From contig NZ_JAKMCR010000007.1 of assembly GCF_022662175.1 (NCBI RefSeq), forward strand, positions 1 through 64,000: a stretch of 64,000 nucleotides of DNA. Direction: 5' to 3'. The notes under the pieces are model-generated. The model saw only the letters and a program-made list of their open reading frames with translations. It was not told the origin of the DNA and did no database searches. Below are positions 55,083 through 63,289 of this stretch, one piece after another. The stretch comes from Aestuariivivens marinum (lineage in GTDB: Bacteria; Bacteroidota; Bacteroidia; Flavobacteriales; Flavobacteriaceae). Within the stretch, counting starts at the first letter, position 1. Each line of letters begins with the position of its first letter. The position numbers and the translations under genes were made by a program.

Positions 55083-55099
55083 TAACTTTGTTATATTTG
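55083..55099 (+). promoter_or_regulatory. Overlapping -7-like elements before the PIG-L gene
   Basis: TAACTTTG (55083-55090) and TATATTTG (55092-55099) both match TAnnTTTG and sit just before the ATG at 55103. The first would give a very short leader; the second would be leaderless. Either overlap rules against the TTG at 55088 as start. Confidence 0.4.
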
Positions 55100-55102
55100 A
55101 CT

Positions 55103-57649
55103 ATGAGCCAATCAAAGAAATTTATGCGAAGAGCCATTTTATTTGCTTTTATCACTGTTTTTTTTCTATCCTACGCACAAGCCCAAAAGCCAAATACACC
55201 ATCCGCAATCGAAATTTATGAATCCCTACAGAAACTCAATTTCCTAGGTTCGGTTTTATATGTAGCTGCACATCCCGATGATGAGAATACCCGTCTTATT
55301 TCGTATATGTCTAATCATGTAAAAGCCCGCACAGGATATTTATCATTAACGCGTGGCGATGGCGGACAAAATCTTATTGGGCCAGAGTTAAGGGAACTTT
55401 TAGGGGTAATAAGAACCCAGGAATTATTGGCAGCGAGGCGAATAGATGGTGGTGAACAGCTATTCACCAGAGCCAACGATTTTGGCTACTCCAAGCACCC
55501 CGACGAAACCTTATCGATTTGGAACAAAGACGAAGTGTTAAGCGATGTGATTTTGGCCATTAGAACCTTTAAACCTGATATTATTATCAATCGTTTTGAC
55601 CATAGAACACCAGGCACAACCCATGGCCACCATACCAGTTCCGCCATGCTTAGCATAGAAGCCTTTGAGCTATCGAATGATCCCTCCGTTTATCCAGAAA
55701 CCTTAAAAAATGTGGGGACTTGGCAGCCCAAACGCCTATTCTTTAATACGGGATGGTGGTTTTATGGCAGTCAGGAAAATTTTGAAAAAGCCGATAAAAG
55801 CAATATGCTAAGTTTGGATATTGGGGTGTACTATCCATTAAAAGGTCTATCCAATAACGAAGTGGCTGCATTGGCCAGCAGCCAGCACCTTTGTCAAGGT
55901 TTTGGACGATTGGCACAACGGGGCTCCCAAAATGAATATATTGAATTTTTAAAAGGCGAACCTCTTATTGACAATGTCAATATCTTTAATGGTATAGACA
56001 CCTCTTGGAACCGTATTAAAGGAGGAAAAGTCATAGGTGATATACTTTATAAGATTGAAAACAATTTCAATTTTAAAGATCCATCGGTACATATTCCACA
56101 ATTAATGAAAGCTTATCAATTAGTACAAAATATTGAGGATACCCATTGGAAAATCTTAAAAACAAAGGAACTAAAGACTATAATTGAAATGTGTGCTGGA
56201 TTGTATCTGGAAGTTTCAGCTGAAAATAATTGGGCAACACCAGGTGAAGACATCAAACTGGATATTGAAGTTTTAAACCGAAGCAATCTAGCTATAGAAC
56301 TCATTACTATCAAAAACACGAACGGTTTAAAAATTTCAAAAAATATCAACCTTGAGGAAAATACCAAATATGTGTTTAACGAACCTTTAAAAATAGACAA
56401 TCACCAAGAACCAACAAGTCCATATTGGCTTACGGAAAAAGGGTCATTGGGCATGTACAAAGTATCCGATCCAGAATTGATAGGCTTGCCCGAAACACCT
56501 AGGATTTTCAATTTGGATTTTAACCTTTTAATCAACAATATTCCAATTACAATTACCAAACCAGTAATATACCGCTATTCAAAACCCGATAAGGGTGAGC
56601 TGTACCGACCATTTGAAGTCATTCCTGAAGCTTCGGCAAAAATCACAGAAAAGGTTATTATTTTTGAAAACAATAAGCAACGGGATATATCAGTTGTGGT
56701 AAAGGCCGGACGTGACAATCTAATAGCATCGGTAGAAATAAGCCACCCCAACAATTGGAGTGTATACCCCAAAACACAAAAGGTAAATATTGCCAATAAG
56801 GGTGAGGAGCAAACACTTGTTTTCACCATTGTACCACCAAAAAGTCAAAGCGAAGGCCATATAAGTCCAATAATTCATGTTAACGACAAACAGTACTCCA
56901 AAGAACTTATAGAAATAGACTATAGCCATATTCCATTCCAAACCGTTTTGCTGCCCAGTGAAAGTAAAATAGTTCGGTTGGACATTAAAAAGAAAGGAGA
57001 AAACATTGCCTATATACAAGGGGCTGGTGATATGGTCCCTGAAAGTTTACGACAAATTGGGTATAATGTAAGGATTATAAAACCAGAAGATATTAACCCC
57101 GAAACCCTTAGTTTATTTGATGCCATAGTAATTGGTATTAGAGCCTATAATACCTTGGATATATTACCTTTTAAACAGCAGCAACTGTTCGATTTTGTTG
57201 CGCAAGGAGGTAATATGATTGTTCAATACAATACCAGTTACGGTTTAAACACCGAGCAATTAGCACCCTATAAATTAACGATTTCCAGAGATCGGGTGAC
57301 CAACGAAAATGCCGAAGTAAGGTTTTTGGATCCTGATCACGAACTCTTAAATTATCCCAATAAAATTATACAAAAAGACTTTGAAGGCTGGACACAGGAA
57401 CGCGGTTTGTATTTTCCCAATGCGTGGCACGATGCCTTTACCCCTATCCTATCTATGAACGATCCTAAAGAAACACCAAAGGATGGTAGTTTACTGGTTG
57501 CAAAATACGGCAAAGGCTATTATATATATACCGGACTTAGTTTTTTTAGGGAATTCCCGGAAGGTGTTTCCGGGGCTTACCGCTTATTTGCCAATATGCT
57601 GTCTATTGGCAAAAACACTGTAGAACTGGAAGCCAAACTAAACGACTAA
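55103..57649 (+). CDS. Secreted PIG-L family N-acetyl-sugar deacetylase
   Basis: The 848-residue product carries a signal peptide (AILFAFITVFFLSYAQAQ), then a PIG-L/LmbE zinc domain (about 40-310) with AAHPDDENTRL, SLTRGDGG and HGHHTSSAM, a middle beta-rich region, and a C-terminal glutamine-amidotransferase-like (ThuA-like) fold around DAIVIGIRAYNT. Homologues are long Bacteroidota enzymes, probably acting on external N-acetylated sugars or glycans. It is followed two bases later by a 36-residue membrane peptide and then a sodium symporter, so the three may form a uptake/processing unit. Confidence 0.87.
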   Translation: MSQSKKFMRRAILFAFITVFFLSYAQAQKPNTPSAIEIYESLQKLNFLGSVLYVAAHPDDENTRLISYMSNHVKARTGYLSLTRGDGGQNLIGPELRELLGVIRTQELLAARRIDGGEQLFTRANDFGYSKHPDETLSIWNKDEVLSDVILAIRTFKPDIIINRFDHRTPGTTHGHHTSSAMLSIEAFELSNDPSVYPETLKNVGTWQPKRLFFNTGWWFYGSQENFEKADKSNMLSLDIGVYYPLKGLSNNEVAALASSQHLCQGFGRLAQRGSQNEYIEFLKGEPLIDNVNIFNGIDTSWNRIKGGKVIGDILYKIENNFNFKDPSVHIPQLMKAYQLVQNIEDTHWKILKTKELKTIIEMCAGLYLEVSAENNWATPGEDIKLDIEVLNRSNLAIELITIKNTNGLKISKNINLEENTKYVFNEPLKIDNHQEPTSPYWLTEKGSLGMYKVSDPELIGLPETPRIFNLDFNLLINNIPITITKPVIYRYSKPDKGELYRPFEVIPEASAKITEKVIIFENNKQRDISVVVKAGRDNLIASVEISHPNNWSVYPKTQKVNIANKGEEQTLVFTIVPPKSQSEGHISPIIHVNDKQYSKELIEIDYSHIPFQTVLLPSESKIVRLDIKKKGENIAYIQGAGDMVPESLRQIGYNVRIIKPEDINPETLSLFDAIVIGIRAYNTLDILPFKQQQLFDFVAQGGNMIVQYNTSYGLNTEQLAPYKLTISRDRVTNENAEVRFLDPDHELLNYPNKIIQKDFEGWTQERGLYFPNAWHDAFTPILSMNDPKETPKDGSLLVAKYGKGYYIYTGLSFFREFPEGVSGAYRLFANMLSIGKNTVELEAKLND

Positions 57650-57651
57650 TT

Positions 57652-57762
57652 ATGAACGATACCAAACCGTCTAATCCGAAATGGCTTAAGCTATATTCCT
57701 TGGTTTTAATAGCCAATGCCATTTACATCGTCATCTTCTATTTCCTAACCAAAGCCTTTTAA
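57652..57762 (+). CDS. 36-residue single-helix membrane peptide before the symporter
   Basis: An ATG two bases after the PIG-L stop opens a 36-codon frame ending three bases before the symporter ATG at 57766. It has a polar N-terminal segment (MNDTKPSNPKW) and a hydrophobic helix (SLVLIANAIYIVIFYFL). Its placement, tight spacing and helix suggest a small subunit like those accompanying other SSS-family carriers. No homologue can be named from sequence alone, and it is too short for default gene finders. Confidence 0.7.
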   Translation: MNDTKPSNPKWLKLYSLVLIANAIYIVIFYFLTKAF

Positions 57763-57765
57763 CAC

Positions 57766-59481
57766 ATGCATCTACTTAATTGGATAGATTGGACTGTACT
57801 TATTATAACATTAATAGCTATTGTAACCTACGGTACCTGGCAAACTCGTGGAAGTAAAAATGTAAAGGATTATCTAAGAGGAGGCAATAATTCAAAATGG
57901 TGGACTATTGGTCTATCGGTAATGGCTACACAAGCAAGCGCAATTACCTTTCTTTCAACGCCGGGACAAGCCTTTTACGATGGCATGGGCTTTGTTCAGT
58001 TTTATTTTGGGCTCCCTATTGCCATGGTCATTATTTGTATGGTGTTTATTCCGTTGTATCACCGATTAAATGTCTATACCGCATACGAGTTTTTAGAAAG
58101 CCGATTCGATTTAAAAACTAGGACCTTAACGGCTCTTTTATTCCTAATACAACGCGGCTTAGCAGCAGGTATTACTATTTTTGCTCCTGCTATTATACTA
58201 TCGGTAGTCTTAGGTTGGGACTTACTCACGCTTAATATCATAATAGGCTTATTAGTTATTATTTATACGGTTTCTGGAGGAACACGTGCCGTAAATGTGA
58301 CCCAAAAACATCAAATGGTTGTGATTTTTATAGGCATGCTAGTGGCTTTCTTTATTATTGTTAGCAAACTACCCGAAGGCATAACATTTACCAATGCGCT
58401 CAAAATTGCTGGAGCTAGTGGAAAAATGGAAGTGTTAGATTTTTCGTTTAGCTTAAATAATCGATACACATTTTGGAGCGGTATTATAGGAGGAACCTTT
58501 TTAATGCTATCCTATTTTGGCACAGACCAAAGTCAGGTGCAACGCTATCTATCTGGAAAATCGGTTAGAGAAATGCAATTAGGACTTATTTTTAACGGCT
58601 TGTTAAAAGTACCTATGCAATTCTTTATTTTACTGGTTGGTGTTATGGTGTTTGTGTATTACCAATTTAACCAAGCACCCATCAATTTTAATCCAACAGC
58701 CACCGAACTCGTTTTAAATTCTGAACATGCCGATGCATATAAAGCCCTTCAAAACGAACAGGATATGCTTCTTAATGACAAAAAAAAGGTAATACATACC
58801 CTATTAAATTCTGAAAATACTGATCAGGTCCTTTTGAATTTAGAACATATTAATAACATAAACCAAGGGGTAAAAGATGAAGCCAAGCAACTTATCGAAC
58901 AGGCAGCCCAAGCACAACAGGTAAAAGTGGAAAGCAACGATAAAGATTATGTCTTTATCCATTTTATACTCAATAACTTGCCAAGAGGGCTCATTGGGTT
59001 ACTGTTGGCCGTAATTTTAAGTGCTGCCATGTCCAGCACTTCAAGCGAGTTGAATGCCTTGGGTTCTACCACAACCATAGATTTGTACATCCGCAATACT
59101 GGAGCAAAATCTGAAGCTGAAAAAGTTAAAGCCTCCAAATGGTTTACCCTTGTTTGGGGCTTAATTGCAATAGGTGTAGCCTGCATAGCCAATCTTGCTG
59201 AAAACTTAATACAATTGGTCAATATTATCGGTTCGATCTTTTACGGTAATGTATTGGGTATCTTTTTACTGGCTTTTTTCTTTAAATTTGTTAGGGGCAA
59301 TGCTGTATTTATTGCAGCATTAATTACCCAAGGCATAGTTATTCTACTTTATTTTCTAAACGAGTATGGCATTATTAATTTACCTTATTTATGGCTCAAT
59401 TTTGTAGGCTGTATTGTTGTTATTGTTTTAGCTTGTTTGCTACAATCCATTAACCATACCCGAAAAGCAATTTCTGTATAA
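57766..59481 (+). CDS. Sodium:solute symporter (SSS family)
   Basis: A 571-residue inner-membrane carrier with about 13-14 helices. The Na+-dependent family pattern includes ATQASAITFLSTPGQAFYDG, the core VSGGTRAVNVTQKHQMVVI and SAAMSSTSSELNALGSTTT. Between residues about 305 and 395 is an unusual hydrophilic insertion with coiled-coil-like composition (NEQDMLLNDKKKV, EQAAQAQQVK), which may be a Bacteroidota-specific loop. Substrate unknown; the upstream deacetylase hints at a sugar or amino sugar. Confidence 0.92.
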   Translation: MHLLNWIDWTVLIITLIAIVTYGTWQTRGSKNVKDYLRGGNNSKWWTIGLSVMATQASAITFLSTPGQAFYDGMGFVQFYFGLPIAMVIICMVFIPLYHRLNVYTAYEFLESRFDLKTRTLTALLFLIQRGLAAGITIFAPAIILSVVLGWDLLTLNIIIGLLVIIYTVSGGTRAVNVTQKHQMVVIFIGMLVAFFIIVSKLPEGITFTNALKIAGASGKMEVLDFSFSLNNRYTFWSGIIGGTFLMLSYFGTDQSQVQRYLSGKSVREMQLGLIFNGLLKVPMQFFILLVGVMVFVYYQFNQAPINFNPTATELVLNSEHADAYKALQNEQDMLLNDKKKVIHTLLNSENTDQVLLNLEHINNINQGVKDEAKQLIEQAAQAQQVKVESNDKDYVFIHFILNNLPRGLIGLLLAVILSAAMSSTSSELNALGSTTTIDLYIRNTGAKSEAEKVKASKWFTLVWGLIAIGVACIANLAENLIQLVNIIGSIFYGNVLGIFLLAFFFKFVRGNAVFIAALITQGIVILLYFLNEYGIINLPYLWLNFVGCIVVIVLACLLQSINHTRKAISV

Positions 59482-59625
59482 AGACTTATTACATTTCTAG
59501 CTTATTGATATGCTGAAACCAGTCCAGTATAAAAAAGTATAGTTTTTAATGCTTTTAGTATGTTTTATTTGTCTTTACGTAAAGTTTGTTTTACTTTTGA
59601 GGAATCAATTTTAAAACGAACAGTT

Positions 59626-60102
59626 ATGCAAACAAATTATTTATTGCCACATAAGTATAAAAAAGCGGGGTGGTTTTTATTTTCAATCGGAGTAATTACT
59701 GGATTATTATTTATGATTTTTGAACTTGAACCAGATTTCTTCAAAATCAAGGTAATACAAGCTTTTAATTCTGATACAGACTTTCAAGGGAATAAGGAAT
59801 CCTTTTTTTCTATTATTAAAAATAATGTATTTGATGAGATAATTTCAATCTTCATAATAATTGGAGGACTCCTAGTAGGTTTTACCAAAGAAAAAATTGA
59901 AGATGAATTTATTTATAAGTTACGTAAAGACTCTTTGGTATGGGCAATCATTCTTAACTACTGTATATTGCTATTCACTATAATTTTTATTTATCAAGGG
60001 AATTTTCTAAATATAATGATTTACAACATGTTCACGCCATTACTATTCTTCATCATTCGTTTTAATTTCCTTAAACTAAAATCCAGAAGCGATGAAGAAT
60101 AA
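59626..60102 (+). CDS. Four-helix membrane protein paired with an HTH regulator
   Basis: The predicted 158-residue protein has hydrophobic segments GWFLFSIGVITGLLFMIF, EIISIFIIIGGLLVGF, LVWAIILNYCILLFTIIFIY and FTPLLFFIIRF. The start at ATG 59626 gives the first helix just after a short polar N terminus. Its stop overlaps the ATG of a XRE-type regulator by 11 bases, a common arrangement where the regulator gates the membrane protein. No named family. Confidence 0.7.
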   Translation: MQTNYLLPHKYKKAGWFLFSIGVITGLLFMIFELEPDFFKIKVIQAFNSDTDFQGNKESFFSIIKNNVFDEIISIFIIIGGLLVGFTKEKIEDEFIYKLRKDSLVWAIILNYCILLFTIIFIYQGNFLNIMIYNMFTPLLFFIIRFNFLKLKSRSDEE

Positions 60103-60292
60103 TCTAAAAGTTGAACGCGCCATACACAATATGACCCAAGCCGATTTGGCCGAATGTATTGGAGTTAGCAGACAAACCATTAATGCTATGGAAAAGAATA
60201 AATATGTACCATCGACGGTATTATCATTAAAAATTGCAAAACGCTTTAAAAAACCAGTGGAAACCATTTTCTTTTTAGAAGATGATGATTAA
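60092..60292 (+). CDS. XRE/Cro-CI family transcriptional regulator (YozG-like)
   Basis: The 66-residue protein is a bare helix-turn-helix (ERAIHNMTQADLAECIGVSR, then QTINAMEKNKYVPS) with a short acidic C-terminal tail. It overlaps the upstream membrane protein gene by 11 bases. A terminator follows at 60299. Such small regulators usually act on their own operon; the inducer is unknown. Confidence 0.9.
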   Translation: MKNNLKVERAIHNMTQADLAECIGVSRQTINAMEKNKYVPSTVLSLKIAKRFKKPVETIFFLEDDD

Positions 60293-60298
60293 ATAAAA

Positions 60299-60324
60299 AG
60301 GCGCAACTTGTAAAAGTTGCGCCT
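60299..60324. terminator. Bidirectional terminator
   Basis: AGGCGCAACTT (60299-60309) pairs perfectly with AAGTTGCGCCT (60314-60324), loop GTAA. The T-rich tail is better on the minus strand, where it ends the DUF2911 gene; it also follows the HTH gene on the plus strand. Confidence 0.88.
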
Positions 60325-60365
60325 AAATATTTTCTAATCCTCTATAAATTCAAGAAAACTATATA

Positions 60366-61214
60366 TTACATGGCTCCCCATTCTTTTAAGGAGTCTGTAT
60401 TCATTTTAACATAATCTGCATTCCCGGCTTCTTCAGCATATTTAAGTGAAGACTTGGCTGCTGATATAGCTCCAGATTTGTCACCAGCCTTAGCATGAAT
60501 TAGTGATTGTTGTCTTAGTATCCAAAAACGTGGTTGATCTTTGGTCATTTCAACAGCTTTGTCGATCCATTGTTTTGCTTTTTCTATATCCTTACCTTCC
60601 TGCAAGTAATAGAGGGCCGATTGAAAATAATCGTTAGGTCCAGGACCGCTCATTACATTATTTATACTTGCAAGTACAGCAGCATCGGTAGGTACCCCAA
60701 ACGGTATGGCTAAATAGGTCTTTTCCCATATTAAATCGATTGTAGCACTGCTATTGGTAATGTTATTGATATCCAATGTAAACGTTTCCACATTAAACGG
60801 AACGGGATAAGATTTTACGGTTGCTTTAGCTGCTACATGCTGCTCATCAAATTCATTGGGTGTCCCAGAGTCTTTACCATCGTTATAAAATACAACTTCC
60901 CAAGATTCGGTGTTGGGCACGGTAAAAATAGAATACGATCCTGCTTTTAACGTTTGTCCGTTTATGGTCGCATCGGTACTAAAGGTAATTTTTGTTCTGG
61001 CATTGGCACCAGTTCGCCATATTTTACCGTAAGGCACCAAATCTCCAAAAACAGTTCTTCCCTTAACACCTGGTCGGGAATATTCTAAAGTCACATCGGT
61101 TAACCCAACTTTTTGCTCCAATTTGCAAAACGGACTGGGTGCTGGAGTTTGTACCTGAGCATTAACAGAATACATTGTAGAATAGGCGAGAAATAAAAAT
61201 AGTAGTTTTTTCAT
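60366..61214 (-). CDS. DUF2911 secreted protein with TPR-like C terminus
   Basis: The 282-residue protein has a signal peptide (LLFLFLAYSTMYSVNAQ) and the DUF2911 region (about 25-175): VTLEYSRPGVKGRTVFG, YGKIWRTGANARTKITFS and KAGSYSIFTVP. The C-terminal third is helical, with short TPR-like repeats (SALYYLQEGKDIEKAKQWID). Function is unknown. The bidirectional hairpin at 60299 acts as its terminator. It diverges from the SDR gene at 61547. Confidence 0.88.
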   Translation of the reverse strand: MKKLLFLFLAYSTMYSVNAQVQTPAPSPFCKLEQKVGLTDVTLEYSRPGVKGRTVFGDLVPYGKIWRTGANARTKITFSTDATINGQTLKAGSYSIFTVPNTESWEVVFYNDGKDSGTPNEFDEQHVAAKATVKSYPVPFNVETFTLDINNITNSSATIDLIWEKTYLAIPFGVPTDAAVLASINNVMSGPGPNDYFQSALYYLQEGKDIEKAKQWIDKAVEMTKDQPRFWILRQQSLIHAKAGDKSGAISAAKSSLKYAEEAGNADYVKMNTDSLKEWGAM

Positions 61215-61546
61215 TGTAATTTTTGATTTAAATTGGTTTTAAAGTCACTAAATTTAATAATTAAAAAAGGCTTTATTGTTAACAAAAGCTTAAAATAAGG
61301 TATTGTGTCTTTGTGAAAACTAGTCGTTATAAGCAATTATTTGCTCAAGCAATAGCAACTTTTTCTTGGTGCCAATGGCTCCTATTTTAATTACATCAAA
61401 CCCTATTACAAGCAAAACCTTACAATAAACAAAAAACTACTGCTTGTTGTTTATAATTATTTTCTATAACAATATTTATATTTTGTTTAATTTATTGTTT
61501 ACAACATTAAACATTTTTACTATCTTGCCATAAGATATTTCATATT
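61215..61546. other. Divergent intergenic region between DUF2911 and SDR genes
   Basis: The 332-bp gap has no coding frame. Its right half holds the operator-like inverted repeat at 61484-61513 before the SDR gene. The rest is AT-rich without recognised elements. Confidence 0.6.
61484..61513. promoter_or_regulatory. Operator-like inverted repeat before SDR gene
   Basis: TGTTTAA (61484-61490) and TTAAACA (61507-61513) are perfect reverse complements with a 16-bp spacer. The site is followed by ATTTT. The same arms, spacer and flanks (TTT before, TTTT after) occur before folE at 63151-63180. The distance from the right arm to the ATG is 33 bp. Confidence 0.65.
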
Positions 61547-62974
61547 ATGACTATTCTGGTAACTGGAGCAACAGGCTACATTGGTAAGCGACTTATACCT
61601 CTTTTGTTGTATGAGGGGCATTCTGTTGTGTGTATTGTAAGAGATAGGCTAAGAGCAGACAAAAACTATATTGAGGACGACAATGTTTATGTTATTGAAG
61701 CCGATTTTTTAAGACCGGATTCCCTTGATAATATTCCTAAAAATATTGATGTAGCCTATTACCTAATACATTCCATGTCTAATTCTTCAAGAGATTTTGA
61801 ATCCCTCGAAGAACGCTGTGCTAAAAACTTTAAAAACTATATTGAAACTACAAATGTTAAACAAGTTATATACCTGAGCGGCATAACCAATGAGGATAGA
61901 TTGTCTAAACATTTGCGCTCAAGAAAAAACGTTGAAGACTGTTTAATATCCAATAAATATGAATTAACCATTTTTAAAGCTGGTATAATAGTAGGCTCAG
62001 GGAGTTCTTCGTTTGAGATTATAAGGGATTTGGTTGAAAAACTCCCTTTCATGATAGCGCCCAAATGGCTAAACACAAAAACACAGCCTATAGCCGTTAG
62101 AGATGTATTGTCATTTTTGTTCAAAGCCGCAGGTAATAAGGAAGTATATAATAAGACATATGATATTTTTGGACCAGAGATCATTACTTATAAGGACATG
62201 CTTTTGCAGTTTGCAAAAGTTCGTGGATTAAAACGACACATACTTACAGTGCCTTTAATGACACCTAAACTATCTTCTTATTGGTTATACTTTGTTACAT
62301 CCACATCATATAAGTTAGCTACTTCTTTAGTAGATAGTATGGGCATTCAAATTATAGGAAATCGAAGTAACATTAATGAACTCTTAAAAGTCAACCCTAT
62401 AACATACAAAGAAGCTGTAGAATTAGCCTTTGAAAAAATAGAACAAAACAGTATAGTTTCAAGTTGGAAAGATTCTATGGTAAGTAGTGGCAGGCTTAGA
62501 AAACGACTGCATAAATATGTGAATGTTCCAAAATTTGGATGCTTTAGGGATTATAAAGAGAGGCCTGTTGTCAATGTTGGGCGAACCATTGAAAAAATTT
62601 GGAGCATCGGTGGTAAAAATGGCTGGTATTATGGAACATTTTTATGGCGTATTAGAGGTTATATTGACAAACTGTTTGGAGGTATTGGACTAAGACGTGG
62701 CCGCACAAATCCAATCGAATTAAATGTAGGCGATTCACTTGATTTCTGGCGCGTAATTTTTGCAGATAAAACACAACAAAAACTACTACTTTATGCTGAA
62801 ATGCGATTACCTGGAGAAGCTTGGTTAGAGTTTAAAATAGAAAATAATGTACTTAAACAAACCGCTACTTTTAGACCCAAAGGCTTAGCAGGCAGACTTT
62901 ATTGGCTTAGCGTTCTCCCTTTTCATGGATTTATTTTTAGAGGGATGATAAATAAATTAGCTAAAGCAACATGA
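61547..62974 (+). CDS. SDR family oxidoreductase fused to DUF2867
   Basis: A 475-residue protein. The first half is an extended or atypical SDR Rossmann domain with the NAD(P)-binding TGATGYIGKRLIPLL start, a catalytic-like region YYLIHSMSNSS and AGIIVGSGSSSFEIIR. The C-terminal half (about 325-475) is DUF2867, with GLRRGRTNPIEL and DFWRVIFADKTQQKLLLYAEMRLPGE. Homologues often cluster with photolyase or cryptochrome, MerR-type light regulators and folE. Here folE follows with a matching operator, so a light-response role is plausible but inferred. Confidence 0.88.
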   Translation: MTILVTGATGYIGKRLIPLLLYEGHSVVCIVRDRLRADKNYIEDDNVYVIEADFLRPDSLDNIPKNIDVAYYLIHSMSNSSRDFESLEERCAKNFKNYIETTNVKQVIYLSGITNEDRLSKHLRSRKNVEDCLISNKYELTIFKAGIIVGSGSSSFEIIRDLVEKLPFMIAPKWLNTKTQPIAVRDVLSFLFKAAGNKEVYNKTYDIFGPEIITYKDMLLQFAKVRGLKRHILTVPLMTPKLSSYWLYFVTSTSYKLATSLVDSMGIQIIGNRSNINELLKVNPITYKEAVELAFEKIEQNSIVSSWKDSMVSSGRLRKRLHKYVNVPKFGCFRDYKERPVVNVGRTIEKIWSIGGKNGWYYGTFLWRIRGYIDKLFGGIGLRRGRTNPIELNVGDSLDFWRVIFADKTQQKLLLYAEMRLPGEAWLEFKIENNVLKQTATFRPKGLAGRLYWLSVLPFHGFIFRGMINKLAKAT

Positions 62975-63150
62975 TTTTAAATTTAAACTTTTGCTTAAGC
63001 CAGAAATCCATATTAGTACTGCATAGAATATATTTTAAAAGCCTTTTTCAAAAAAACAATAACATCACATATTATATACTCTAAATCATGTCTTTTAGCA
63101 TTAAATAAATTAGGGCCTGCATTAACTTATAGATAAAATTAAAATTATTT

Positions 63151-63180
63151 TGTTTAATTATTTTTATTATTTGTTAAACA
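63151..63180. promoter_or_regulatory. Operator-like inverted repeat before folE
   Basis: TGTTTAA (63151-63157) and TTAAACA (63174-63180) with a 16-bp spacer, the same arms, spacing and flanking T runs as at 61484-61513. The right arm ends five bases before the -7 element, so a bound regulator would overlap the RNA polymerase -33 site. Confidence 0.65.
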
Positions 63181-63185
63181 TTTTG

Positions 63186-63193
63186 TATATTTG
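63186..63193 (+). promoter_or_regulatory. Putative -7 element of folE
   Basis: TATATTTG, a perfect TAnnTTTG, with no TTG at the usual -33 spacing, consistent with an activator-dependent promoter. Transcription would start near 63200, leaving a leader of about 90 nt. Confidence 0.5.
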
Positions 63194-63289
63194 AAAAAAC
63201 ACTAAAGTGCAGTATTAAAGAACTAAAACCTTTTTAGGATATACCTCTAAAATAAGATCAAATCAAAGTTTAGTTTAACGACAATATAG

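Larger units (their letters stand above)
62975..63289. other. Gap between SDR and folE genes
   Basis: The 315-bp spacer has no coding frame. It contains the operator-like site at 63151-63180 and the folE -7 element at 63186-63193; the remainder is AT-rich, unassigned. Confidence 0.6.
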
